Shown here: positions 34,727-46,312 of the stretch, in pieces
How positions within the stretch are numbered: the first letter of the stretch is position 1
Layout of the letters: the number at the start of each line of letters is the position of its first letter
Assembly (NCBI GenBank): GCA_014155875.1
Contig: JACEFZ010002134.1
Span: forward strand, 72,001 to 136,000
Length of the DNA stretch: 64,000 bases
Source of the DNA: Cepaea nemoralis
Taxonomy: Eukaryota > Mollusca > Gastropoda > Stylommatophora > Helicidae
Direction of reading: 5' to 3'
The notes under the pieces: model-generated
Told to the model about the DNA's origin: nothing
What the model saw: the letters and a program-made list of their open reading frames with translations, nothing else
The model's database searches: none
Made by a program: the position numbers and the translations under genes

Positions 34727-37145
34727 CTGATGAGTCTGATGTCCTTTCCGTCTACTCCTATATCTTGAAGGCACGTAATTAGCCGTTCATGTTGTACTCT
34801 ATAAAAAACTTTCTTGTAGTCTATAAAACAAACATGTATACTTTCTTGAACTTCTATATATTTTTCAATTTACATCCTAAAACAGATAATTGCTTCTCTA
34901 GTGCCGCTGTTTTTGCGGAACCCAAATTGTTCTTCAGCTACTTCATCATCTATTATATGTTGAATTCTTTCTTGTATGACCTTGAGTAGTATTTTAGTTA
35001 TGTGGCTCATTAAGCTAATAGTTCTGTAATCCTCACACTCAACAGTTCTTGGCTTCTTCGGTAGTGTGATGAAAATTGATGTTTTCAAATCCTTGAGGAT
35101 TTACCCAATATTATATATACCATTACATAATTCTGTGATAGTTTCAATGCCAAAGCTGATTTTTTTCATCTCTGTTGTTATCTTGTCAGGACCTGCAGCC
35201 TTTCCTTCTTTCATCTTTTTAATAGCCTTTTCTACTTCAGGCTTTAATATTTTTGATCCGTCTTGAGTATTATACAATGTTGGTCTATTGACCCTGTTGT
35301 CCCAGAATAAATCTTCTGTGTACTCTGTCCATCTTTTTATTATGTCAGTGTTATTAATTATAATTTCTCCATTTTTCCTCTGATACAACCGTTTCCTGTT
35401 ATATTATTTTTCTTCTTTGTAAATCTTTTTATATGTTCATGTAATTCTTTCGAGTTGTGTTTTATTTCCAGATCCTCTATTTCTTTGCATTGTTTCTGCA
35501 ACCACTCTTCTTTGGCAACTCTGCACATGTGACGTATTTCTCTATCTATTAATATATACTCTGGAGTGTTCTTTGCTTTCTTTCTTTGAGTCATTTTACT
35601 CAAGATTTCATCGGTTATCCATAATTGTTTTTTTCTTATTTATCTTCACTGGCAAGGTGGTATTTGCAATCTGTATACTGGTTTTTACACTTTCCCATTT
35701 TGTATTAATTTTATCCTCAGGATTTTCACGTCTATATTGTTCCATACTTTCAATGATTAGCCCATCATATCTATTTTTTACTTCAACCAGGTATAGTTGA
35801 CTTATTTCTGGTTGTTTCAATGCCGATATATCTACTTGAGGTGTCTTCGATGTTCTTATTCCTGGTTTTTAAGTTTTATTTGTAATTTTAAGACTACAGG
35901 ATTATGGTCAGAGTTGATATCAGCACCAGGGTATGTTTTGGCATTTTAAACATTGTTTTTAAATCTATTTCTAATCATAATGTAGTCAATTTGGTTTCTT
36001 GTTCTATCTCCAGGGCTTTTCCACGTATACAGTTTCCTAGGGTTATGTTGGAAAAATGTGTTGCAAACAATAAGATTGTTTTCTTCACAGAACTGTATCA
36101 GCCGGTCTCCTCTGTCGTTTCTGTTTCCCATACCATATTGCCCTACTATCTGCTTATATTTATTTTTTTCCAACTTTTGCGTTCATGTCTCCCATGACAA
36201 TTAGGACCTCTGATGATTTTACAACTTTCAGTGTTTGTTGTAGGTCTTCATAATATTCTTCTAGCTGTTCATCACTATAATCAGTTGTTGGAGCATATGT
36301 CTGAAGAATTACTATGTTGAACGGTCTTGCCTTAATTTTGAGAAGTATCATCCTATCTTTATGAGTCCAGAATCCACTAATATTTTTCTCTAAATTTCGT
36401 TTTACTAAAATTCCTACTCCTCTCTCGTGATGATCTCCTCCTGAGTTAATGAATATGTAATCTTCTCTCCTTATATAACTTGTATCTGTCCATCTTGTTT
36501 CAGATACGCCTAAGATATCTAAATTCATGTTTTTTGCTTCTGCAATAAGGTTATCAAACTTCCCTGCTTGATATAGGGTGCGTACGTTCCACGTACCAAT
36601 TCTTTAGATCTCCTTCTACTTTTCAGGTAGGTATTGTCAGAATGCACCCTTTCAAAAGAATTTTGGAACCATTCGTCATTATGCACTTCCTTATTCACTA
36701 TAGGAGTTGTCTCTTCCTTTTGAATATTTACAACAGGCTCATCTCCAGGGGGCCAAGAATTACCGTATCGCTTTTTCTTGTTGTTGAATTACCATTGCTG
36801 TGTTTGGGATATTACATGGTGAGGTCCCAATCTCTTCCACGATGGCCAGCTATGTTCACTATCGTGTCCTGAACACGCCTCATGTGTGCCACATACTCTG
36901 CTGTTTCGCTTTCGAAGCCGTTGATCTATTTAGATTCATCCGCCTTCTCCACCGTCCCAGTCTTTGTGTACTAGGGATGGACATTCCCTTAGTAGGATAT
37001 TACCCCTACTTCACTTACGTAGCCAAGACTGTTGCCCGTGGTGTGGCCACCGCCGTACAGAAGCGGTATTTGTGGAGCCATATATGAGCTAGGTAACGAG
37101 ATGGGAACCAAATAGAATGCCTTGGGATATGGCTGTCACTGACCG
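34727..37145 (-). pseudogene. RTE-type LINE 'E2', 5' two thirds
   Basis: Minus strand: 5' region 37145-36610, endonuclease 36528-35946 (DILGVSETRWTD, RGVGILVKRN, VMGDMNAKVG, NQIDYIMIRN), linker 35820-35358, then RT 35388-34730 (MKEGKAAGPDKITTEM, FITLPKKPRTVECEDYRTIS, EEQFGFRKNSGTREAI, motif A near 34830). Several frameshifts. The C-terminus is missing because I-4 lies at the break. It is the best guide for reading E1. Confidence 0.8.
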
Positions 37146-37159
37146 TGGGGTAGATATAT

Positions 37160-37395
37160 GGTGATGTTTGTATTTTTGGTTTTTGGCTTTTGTTCGCAGG
37201 CTTTGAACTCAAGCGTATTGTATACACTGCTACTTCTTCTAGTGGACTGGATAGATTTTTTGCGTGTTGATTATTTTCCTTATAACCAGTGTCCCTCGCC
37301 ATCAGACGAACCCACTCCGACTTCAGAGGTATTTGTAATTTACGTCCCCAAGTCAAGGTTTAGAAGTCAAATATTTTAGTCCAACTGACCAGGGT
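37160..37395. repeat. Dispersed repeat K, copy 2
   Basis: Shares blocks GGCTTTGAACTCAAGCGT, CCTTATAACCAGTGTCC, ATTTACGTCCCCAAGTCAAGG and TTAGTCCAACTGACC with 27680-27872. Immediately upstream of RTE E2 in E2's orientation. Confidence 0.55.
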
Positions 37396-37731
37396 TAGGG
37401 GTTGAAACTGTTACCTCGGCATCACCACAACAGATGTCCGCTCTTGTCTGTCTATTTGACATTGCGGTTGTTTATATTATTACTCCTTTTTCAGATATTG
37501 AAGCTTTCCATGTTCATCTGTATGTCTTTCTTTGCTTTCCTTCCTAGCATTTTTAACATAGTGTTAAATTTTCTATTTAAATTGTTCTTTTGATATGCGC
37601 CATATTGTTCCTCTTATGGTTTTGTTGAGTGATCTAATAACAATCAGCTGATTTGCCAAGTCAGTACCTCGGCGTTTTTCTTCTTGTAAGTGCACTTCTT
37701 AATACTCTTACAAGAAAAATACTGCATGACC
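37396..37731. other. No feature seen
   Basis: T-rich, with no motif recognised. Confidence 0.4.
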
Positions 37732-37744
37732 ACTCATCACGGCT

Positions 37745-38438
37745 TGACTTCCGGTCCCAAAATGGTGGTTAGGCATTGAACCGTTAAGTCCTCTGGCGTG
37801 TTTATGCTTGTGGCTACGGTTTGCATTCGAACTTTCCTCATGTTGCACTGGTAGTACACGGTTCCGTCCTCCTGCTACAGAGTGAGTGCGTGGCACGACA
37901 CTGTGAGCTGTGAAATTCGTGTGGCATGCTTTTACATCTGTCCGCTGTTGTTTGCACAGTGAGCTGCATGTTCGGAACAATGGCTGGCTGTCGCTGAATT
38001 GACTGGATTGCCTTTTCGGTTCACGGGTGCATTTTTCAGGAGACTCCTGGGTGGTAGTCGCTTTGTGCGGCACTTTCGGCGGGTCGCCGTGCGGAAAGAG
38101 ACCGAGCATTGTGGAATAAAACTGGGTAAATGAAGTCTTTCTGGTGACTGCCGATTCCATCGACGATGAACTGTGTTTTTCGTAGAGGACTTTTATGTTG
38201 ACATTCTTGTGGCAGTATTATGCACAGTGTACCTGTGTGGGCTGTTGGCTGGCCGAAACTCCTGTCTTTTTCACTTTTCACATTGGGCAATGAGGAGCAT
38301 TTTGTATGATATTCGCTGGCTCAAGAACGGAGCATTATGGGGACGTCCCGTTGCCGTGAAGTTGGAACCGCGAATAACTAACTAACCAACCAACCAACCA
38401 ACCAACCAACCAGCCAACCAACCAACCAACCAACCAAT

Positions 38439-38469
<31 letters not shown>

Positions 38470-38540
38470 ATAACTGACTGACTGACTGACTGACTGACTG
38501 ACTGACTGACTGACTGACTGACTGACTAACTAACTAACTA
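37745..38540 (+). mobile_element. Retroposon G, complete copy
   Basis: A 796-bp unit flanked by a perfect 13-bp duplication ACTCATCACGGCT (37732-37744 and 38541-38553). The 5' end (TGACTTCCGGTCCCAAAATGG) resembles the I-1 LINE 5' end. The middle contains the S1 central part (TTTTCAGGAGACTCC, GGAAAGAGACCGAGC), and the 3' end GTTGGAACCGCGAATAAC leads into a 165-bp tetranucleotide tail running CTAA, CCAA, CTAA, CTGA, CTAA. It has no long coding frame, so it is non-autonomous, probably moved by an I-type LINE with a (CTAA)n tail. Confidence 0.85.
38376..38540. repeat. Mixed tetranucleotide tail of G
   Basis: Sequential runs of CTAA, CCAA, CTAA and CTGA units with one-base substitutions between blocks. 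This is the expanded 3' tail of the retroposon. Confidence 0.9.
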
Positions 38541-38553
38541 ACTCATCACGGCT

Positions 38554-39274
38554 CATAAACTATATCTTGTGTCTGAAACTGAAAAAACTCCTGCCAGTTT
38601 AACGTTACAGAGGCTTGGAAGGAACAGTGATAAAAGGCACGGGTTCCTGAAAGAAAAGGCAGCGGTCGACCAACAGAAGACGGACACATGACTGAAGACA
38701 CCCCACATGCATGGGACATAAGAACCGGCAAAGGATCGGTAATCTTTTCAATGGACCATGATGAGAGCTTTATTCTGCAAAGAATGTTTCACATAATTAT
38801 GTCGACATCCCCATTGCCCCCCCCCCCCCACCCCGACTCATTATTCATAATGTGTCTCCATACAGAAGAACATGCCACGTAACCCTTCAGTAATACAATA
38901 ATGCTTTCCCTATAAAACTAGGCAGCTCCTCTTTTCTGACATACTAATGAGATTGTAGAAAAGAAGCTGGTGATCTGTTACCAGTTCACAAGGGTTTGAA
39001 TAGACTCATAGCTGTAGGTCTGGCTGAGATTACGATGTTCGCCTCACACTCACAAGATACTGGGTTCAATGTCCAGCATAGAGATGACACTTTGTACAAG
39101 AATCATTTATGTCTAATTGTATTACATGTCATTCTGATCGCTTGAGTAATGAGATCGGATTTCTAGTCTTTTCGAATACGGACGAAAAATTGAGGTTCCT
39201 TGTGAAAGTTAGGTATAAAGAAAATCGTACAACAACTAGAAATCGCAAAGAGTAGGCAGTGCGGTTTTTTTAAA
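38554..39274. other. No gene recognised
   Basis: A poly-C run at 38818-38829. No coding motif seen. Confidence 0.4.
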
Positions 39275-39530
39275 AATTCGCATATCCTTTACAGGACATC
39301 GCTGTCAACAGCAGCATCTTTCAGCTGTCTGTTGATTTCTTGGCAAGATTACCCTCAGTAGTTTGCCATTGCTTTCCGAGCGGCCGGCTCAGTGATCCCG
39401 CAAGTCACCAGCGGGGGTAGAACCGCCCCAGCTCTCGCCCGCTACGAGACTCTGCGTGATAAACGGGATTACGGAGAGAAAGTGTTGTAACCCCTCGGCC
39501 AGAGAGACCGGCGTGCGGTAATTGCCATGA
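39275..39530 (-). mobile_element. tRNA-derived SINE, family S4, copy 2
   Basis: The minus-strand head has A box CTGGCCGAGGGGTTACAA and B box GGGGCGGTTCTACCCC. The body carries AGCAATGGCAAACTACTGAG, CTTGCCAAGAAATCAACAG and TGTCCTGTAAAGGATATGCG. The tRNA-like spacing is right. Relatives are at 29295-29540 and, very degraded, 51010-51180. Confidence 0.7.
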
Positions 39531-40012
39531 CAAATTGATTGAAAGGAATCTAACCACGAGTAGAGCTAATTACCTTGAATGGAATCTGTCTAGAGATAGA
39601 CAACCTTGCATAAATACACGTTGAGGCCGGCATACTGACCCCAGTGGAGTGAAGTGTGTCGTACTTTCCAATACAGAGGACAAACGGAAACCTTTCAGTG
39701 ATGTTGCTCCATCAAATAGACATTTGTCTTGAGACTTACACACACGACATAGGTAAAGAAGGATTAGAACAAAAATTAGGATGCATCCTTTTGGTGACTT
39801 CAGTACCTTTATTGCGCTTGAAACATACTTTCCAGCATACACGCTATACTCGTTGGATTGTGAATGGGGAAGGCAAAGGGGCGAGGGTCAGACTGAATAT
39901 AAGGGAGGTGAGGGGGATGAAATAAATGTTTATAGATACCATTTGCAGCTTTCTCCTCTATTCCATTTAGAGCCCCTAGAATTAAGACTTAAAGGCAATT
40001 TTAATGAGAGAA

Positions 40013-43000
40013 TTCATTCATTCATTCATTCATTCATTCATTCATTCATTCATTCAGTAGCATGTCCTTTGCAGAACCTCGCTCACATAACAACCTTCCA
40101 GAAAACCTCTCGATCATAATCAAGATGTGCCGCTTCCGATACATCCATCTCGAGATCATCCGCCACACCCCACACCCATCTTCCTCTCTTCCCAGGCATA
40201 TACCCCTCCATTATTGTTCTCTCCAAACTGTCATGACGTTTCAAGTGACCAAAATACTAATTTTCCTTGTTTCATCATCTTGTCTAGATAACCGTCTTGA
40301 ATATTCAGCTCTTGAAGTATGGGTGTTCTTTTCTTTATCCCAGATATGCTTAGAACCCGTCTGTAACATTTATATTCAAATGCATTTATGCGTTGTTCAG
40401 CCTGTTTAGTAACTGTCCAGGTCTCACAGGCGTATGTTGCAATAGGAAAAATGCATGCTCTTAAAAATCTAAATTTTGTAGTTCTATTTGTCCCACTCCA
40501 CAATTTATTCAGTTGTTTTAGTCTTTGAAGAGCATTGTGCCACCATTGTTGGTAATCAATGACACAAGATATTCAAAATTGTCCGCCACCTCCAATTTTT
40601 TCTCATTAATATATATTTCTTTCTCCATAGTAGTTTTATCCGTATGCATTATCTTTGTTTTTGCTATGTTAAGATGTAAGTTGTGATTTTCATTATTCCT
40701 TTGGATAGTGGTTGTTAGGATTTCTATACCATTCTGTGATGTGGATAGTAATACTGTATCATCAGCAGATCGAATTTCTGGTATTTCATGACCACCGATG
40801 TTTAGGGCATCATATGGTTCCATGGTTATATCATCTCTGACATTTCTCATTATTTTTCGGCGTACAAGTTAAATAAATAGGGGACAGCACATAGCCCTGA
40901 CGGAATGCTTGCTTGATGTCAAACTAATCTGATGTCTTGCCATCTTATTTAACCGCTGCTTGTTGGTCTAGATAGAGCATTTTTATGAGTTGTACTAAAT
41001 GTGATGGAAAGCCCATATTCCTCATGATTTCCCAGTAAATAATCCACAAAACAAAATAGGTTTACATTAAATTCTCTGCACTTCTCCATTAAGAAACGCA
41101 TGTTGAGTATGTGATGTCTTGTCCCTCCTCTTTTTTTACATCCAGCTTCTTCCATTTTCTTATAAAGTCTTCCCATTATGATTTTTAGTAGAATTTTACT
41201 GGCATCACTGATCAGGGCAACAGTTCTATAGTTGATGCATAATTTCAGGTTACCCTTTATCGGTATTGAAATGAAAATAGTTCTCTTCCAATCTTTTGGC
41301 CAAATACCATATTTCCATATCTTTTTACATAATGAGACAAGAATGTGTAATGTCTCCAGATCTTTTTTCCTTGTATAGAGAAAATATATTAAGAAATGTT
41401 AACGATATGAAAGGAATCATCATTGGGGACGTAACATCAATAACATTAGATATGCGGATGATACAGTATTGATTGTAGACAATGAGCAAGATCTGCAACA
41501 TTGTGTAGATGCGATTGTTGCACACAGTGAACAACTTGGGTTAGAATTAAATTGTATAAAGACACAGATTATGGTCGTCACTAAGAAAAAGGAAATACCA
41601 CAATGTAATATACAAGTAAATGGGAATATTCTTGAACAAGTGAATCGGTACAATTATCTCGGAACAGTCATAACATCTAATGGGAGATGCCCTGAAAGAT
41701 TAGAACAAGAATTTGCATTGCGAAGGTAGCCTTTTGCAAGATGAAAAACATACTGTCTAATAAAATGATGTAATTTGCAATGAGAAAAAGAGTGTTGAGG
41801 TGCTTCATAGAACCTGTGCTTTTGTATGGATGTGAGGCGTGAACAATGAGCAGACAAGCTGAAAAGCATCTGATGGCTGCAGAAATGTGGTTTCTGAGGA
41901 AAATGCAAAGAATACCATGGACATACAGAAAAACCAATGACCAAGTCCTACAAAATACAAATGAAAACCGTAAACTGATTAGAGAAATTAGACGTTGACA
42001 ATCACAATTTTTTGGTCACGTTATGAAAAGAAATGAGTTGGAGAATTTGGTGACAACTGGCAAGATCGAGGGGAAGAGAGCAAATGGTGGGTAGATAAGT
42101 AAATACCAGGATGGCTTTGCCACGTTGTATGGTGGAGAAGAACACTGATCTGATCCACTACTCTGGTGATGGAGTGAGACGGCAAAACACGCTTAACAGC
42201 ATGGCACATGATGATGATGACATAATGCGTGACAGTTTTGTATGCCTTCTTCTCCTCCCGCGTTAGTTAGTTCAGCTGGTATCTCATCAGATCCTGGTGA
42301 TTTACCATTCTTCAGGTTCTTTATTGTCCATGCAATTTCATCTAATGAGGGTTCAGGCTCTGGCTCTGCTGTCATTGATTCATGTATCTCATTCATATTC
42401 TCACAGTCATTCATGGCATACATTCCACTGAAGTACTCCTGCCATCTTTCTAGAATGTGTCTACATTCTGTTAAGATATTTCCCAACTTGTCACAAAAAA
42501 CATTTGATTCAGAACATTTCTTGTCAATAACTTCATTTCATTGAACATTCCATTTTTATGATATTGCTCTATTTTAATACAACAATCTCGTATATATATG
42601 GTTTTTTTTCCCCTTTCTTGTGTGTGTGTTTTTTTTCTTCTTTTGCGTGTAAAAGATTTATACTGTATCCTACTGTTACAGGTTTTCCTCCTTTCGCTTT
42701 CAGCTCCCTTCGCTGTTTTATTAATTCTAACGTGTCTGATGTAATCCATGGCTTATATTGCTTAGTATTGGTCGGAATGAGATCTCTGGCTGTTGTTATC
42801 AAGATATCTCTAGCTTGTATTGCCAGTTCGCCAGGTGTAATTTCCTCCTGTAAAGTCATCAAAACTCCAAAACAATTCTTCACTTCTATGTTGTATGCAT
42901 TTGATATTTTTGTGAGATCAAAACGAAGTAGCCTTGATCCTCGGGTAAGCATTTTGAGTTTTACTTTCAGATCTGCTTCTAACAACTGATGATCTGTATC

Positions 43001-43740
43001 ACAGTCTGCTCTTCGTAAGGGTTTTGCCGATGTTATGCTTGATTTCCATCGTCTTTATATTAAGATAAAAATCTATCTGGTTTTTGGTAATACTGTCCGG
43101 GGATTTCCATGTGAAGAGTCTTCTTGGGTGTTGTTTAAAAAGTGTGTTGGCTATCGTTAACTCATTTTCTTTGCAAAATTCAGTTAATTTGTCATCTGCA
43201 TCATTTCTATTTCCCAATCCAAATTTTCCTAAAACTTTTTCTTCTTATTTTCAGCTCTTCCTGTACCTACTTTTGCATTAAAATCTCCCATTATTATTGT
43301 TATGTCATAATGGCCAATGTTATCTAATGTGTCTTGCATTGTGATGTAAAAATCTTCAATTTCGTCGTCCTCTGCTGTTGAAGTAGGTGCATATTATGTA
43401 TGTGAGTTGTGTCTTTTGGACGGACATTAAGTCTGATAGTGAGGATTCTATTACTAACTTGGTTATATCCCATTCTAGCTTTTGCAGTTGTTTTTATCTA
43501 AACAGAATGCTACTCTGCTTTGGCCTCCAACTTCTCTGCCAGAATATATGAAAAGGCTTCCGTTGTCATTTGTAAAATGTCCCTTGCCTCCCCAGCGATG
43601 TTAACTAATTCCTAAAATTTGAATATTTAAACGCCTCAATCTCATCACATACTACTTTACGCTTTCCCTCATACAGAATTCTCACATTCGGCGTTCCTAG
43701 TCTCACTCTGTTTCTTAGTCTGACATAATGAGAGAATAGT
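40013..43740 (-). mobile_element. RTE-type LINE 'BC', split by RTE-A
   Basis: The minus strand reads 5' to 3': VRLGTPNVRILYEGKRKVV near 43700, endonuclease (CKENELTIANTLF, NQIDFYL) to 42999, linker 42985-42569, RT start 42486-42228 (KNLKNGKSPGSDEIPAELTN), then beyond RTE-A KIWKYGIWPKDWKRT, YRTVALISDASKILLKII, HILNMRFLMEKCREFNVN and FVDY, SADDTVLLSTSQNG (motif C, degraded to SADD) and the C-terminal GKLVFWSLETS. The tail is (AATG)n at 40013-40055. Frameshifts throughout. Confidence 0.75.
41335..42219 (+). mobile_element. RTE family A, 5'-truncated insertion in BC
   Basis: It begins inside RT motif B (RQECVMSPDLFSLY). Next come NNIRYADDTVLIVDNEQDLQ, QCNIQVNGNILEQVNRYNYL and GTVITSNGRCPE, and a C-terminal part with stops. 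It ends in an (ATG)n tail. Duplications ACATAATG at 41327-41334 and 42220-42227 flank it. Without it the BC frame joins (IQNCHALC to KKIWKYG). Confidence 0.85.
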
Positions 43741-43784
43741 AAGAAAAATAAAGGACCTTTTTACCACCACGAATCGTGTTGGGT

Positions 43785-44035
43785 ATATGGTGCTATCTCC
43801 ACATTTTTACGCTGATCGTCACTTGATTTGGGGGTTTGGGGGGTGATGTGGTCAGTACCACGCCGGCAGCCTTTGTCACCTGGAAATCTCATTGCACTCA
43901 TTTTAGGCTGTAATGAACTGGGAGCCTAGGTCAATGCAACGCAACCCACGCCTCGAAGAGTGTTCGAACACATGACCATACGGCCAGCTGATAAGCCTGC
44001 TAGCCACTGTACTACCGCAAATCCCTCGAGAGAAT
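43785..44035 (-). mobile_element. tRNA-derived SINE, family S3
   Basis: Minus strand: A box GTAGTACAGTGGCTAGCAGG, B box ATGTGTTCGAACACTC, then CCTAGGCTCCCAGTTCATTA, GTGACAAAGGCTGCCGGCGT and a 3' part GATAGCACCATATACCC. It is a well-preserved full-length copy. Confidence 0.75.
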
Positions 44036-44162
44036 TGTGCTAGTAGCAAATCCTCACAACATGCAGTTACTTTATATTCATGTACCAACTCTTTAACGCT
44101 AAATTTAGAGTTTTCACTGACTACCAGAATAGTTCTAAAGAGCAACACTTATCGATAAATTT

Positions 44163-44577
44163 CTATCCATCATGTATCACGCCGATAAGAGTGGGAGGTC
44201 ATGATTCGCAATTTCACTCGATCACCAGAGTCGTGGATCAGCTCAGTGTTCTTGTCTCGACCATACAACGTGGCCAAGCCGTTCAGATATTTACTTCTCA
44301 GTCTTCCCTCTCATCTCTTCCTCTCAGTCTTACTAGTTGTCACCAAGTTCTCCAATTTATTTGTTTTTATAACATGCCCAAAAATCTTTGACTGTCTACG
44401 TCTAATTTCTCTAATAAGTTTACGATTTTCATTTGTTTCTTGTAGGACTTGGTCACTGGTTTTTCTGTCTGTCCATGGTATTCTTTGCATTTTCGTCAGA
44501 AATCACATTTCCACAGCCATCAGATGTTTTTCAGCTTGTCCCCCCATTGTCCACGCTTCGCATCCATACACAATTTA
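44163..44577 (-). pseudogene. RTE family A 3' fragment, minus copy
   Basis: The minus strand carries the C-terminal RTE-A text (RTDRKTSDQVLQETNENRK-like, REIRRRQSKIFGHVIKTNKL) ending at the CATCATG tail at 44167. It faces the plus copy at 44590-44960. Confidence 0.65.
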
Positions 44578-44589
44578 CTAAATTAATAA

Positions 44590-44960
44590 TAATAATAAGA
44601 AGAAACCAGAATGAGAAATTCATAAGGCATCTGAGGAAAATGAAAAGAATACAATGAACAGATAAAATAACCAATGAACAAAAGCTGCAAGAAACAAATG
44701 AAAATGGTGAACTGATTAGAGAAATTAGACATAGACAGTAAAGATTGTTTGCGCACGTCATGTGAAGAAATGAACTAGAAAACTTAGTTACAAATGGCAA
44801 GATTGAGGGGAAAAGAACATGGGGACGGTACGGAGATAAATATCTAAATGGCCACATAGCTTACAGACAAGAAAACTAAGTTGATCCATGACTGGTGATT
44901 GTGTGAGATGGTGAAACATGATTGCCCACGCTTTTTGGTATGGCACATGATCATGCTAAT
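44590..44960 (+). pseudogene. RTE family A 3' fragment, plus copy
   Basis: Plus-strand text FIRHLRKMKRIQ, TDKITNEQKLQETNENGELI, REIRHRQ and NELENLVTNGKIEGKRTWGR, ending near GGCACATGATCATG. It forms an inverted pair with 44163-44577. Confidence 0.65.
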
Positions 44961-45436
44961 TTATGGTCTGCGTATCAGATAAAACAGGATAGAAAACGAT
45001 GCTTAAATGGTGTATTCGACTATCCCCCGCTATAATAACCAGGTCATCGTTGTTTGCCTGGCTGTGTTTTCATCAGACCGTGCAGAAATGCATGTATTGT
45101 TATGGGTGTATTACAATGTGACAGGGAGTTATTCTAGCCGTCGGTCTTATAGAATACGCTTGTAAGGTGTTGTGCGTGATAATGTGACACAGATAATATA
45201 AGTTTCTTTATTAGAAAACAAACTACACTAAAGGTATACATTTAAATAGATATCTGGAAGTAAAATGCACGTTTTACGAACCAATTTACGTATTAAACTA
45301 TACTATTACTAAAGTATATTTATTTACGGTCTTGATATTTCAGAATCAGGATTATATATGTGCACATACAATTGAAGGATACAGACGTGTGTGCCTTAAA
45401 GGCACGTGCGTGTACCTAACCAGAATCTGTTTGTGA

Positions 45437-45595
45437 CTTACCAGCATCCAAGATTGCCTTACCAGCATCCACGTTTGCCAGCCAGCATCCAAGTTTGCCT
45501 TACCAGCAACCAAGTTTGCCTTACCAGCATCCAAGTTTACATTAGAGGAATCTGTTTGTGTCTTACCAGCATCCAAGTTTACCTTACCATAATCT
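45437..45595. repeat. 21-bp minisatellite TTACCAGCATCCAAGTTTGCC
   Basis: About seven units, degenerating at the right edge with AATCTGTTTG variants. Confidence 0.85.
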
Positions 45596-46312
45596 GTTTG
45601 CGCGTTGCCTTTAACGACAACTAAATCATTTCGTTAGACAAATGTGCGTTAAATATAGGAGAGGCACATATGGAACAGAAAAAGAAAGACTGCAGTTTTT
45701 GAAGCTGCTAGTAAAATGTGAACACATGGCTAGCATGAGAAAGAACTAAACCATGTTTGCTGAAGAGTGGTGGATTAATTTCAGAGAGTACTTGTTGGGT
45801 GACCATCTTTAAGACATGTATGTTTGTGTACGTAATAACACACGCAATATCACAGTTAACTCGTCGGCGTTATTTGTAGCTGGGGTCTGTAGCGACTATT
45901 ATTATTTCAGGCAATGGGTTCTTTTGTTTCCGTAATCATAGTTTCCAAACATTAATAATAACTTATTATTCTTCACACCTTCTACACAAAGATGTTTAGT
46001 GCTCCTATTAAATATGCGGGGAACAAAGAAGTTTGGTTTTGATGAAGTTGTTTAAGATTTCAAATAATTAATTGTATACCCCAAACTTACAATGTCTGAA
46101 GACTGAAGTAAATTGTTTCGTGGCAATATCTTACCACATATGTGGATATTAGTAAATCATATCTAGTTGTATTTCAAATGGAGCTTGGCTTACACAGTTT
46201 CACCTTTTGGGCCCCAAGCTGATATCCTCTGCCTGCTGTAGCCATCAGTTAAAACCGCAAGCATTCTTACGAGACTGTGTACGGGAAGACTAGTGACACT
46301 TAGTTGAAAGCA
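45596..46312. other. Upstream of the 7TM gene; no promoter recognised
   Basis: A/T-rich unique sequence. No TATA box or initiator could be assigned with confidence. Confidence 0.4.

Noticed and set aside
38036..38290. Minus-strand frames in 37708-38290
   Set aside because: Antisense to the complete G element, which shows no coding selection that I can see.
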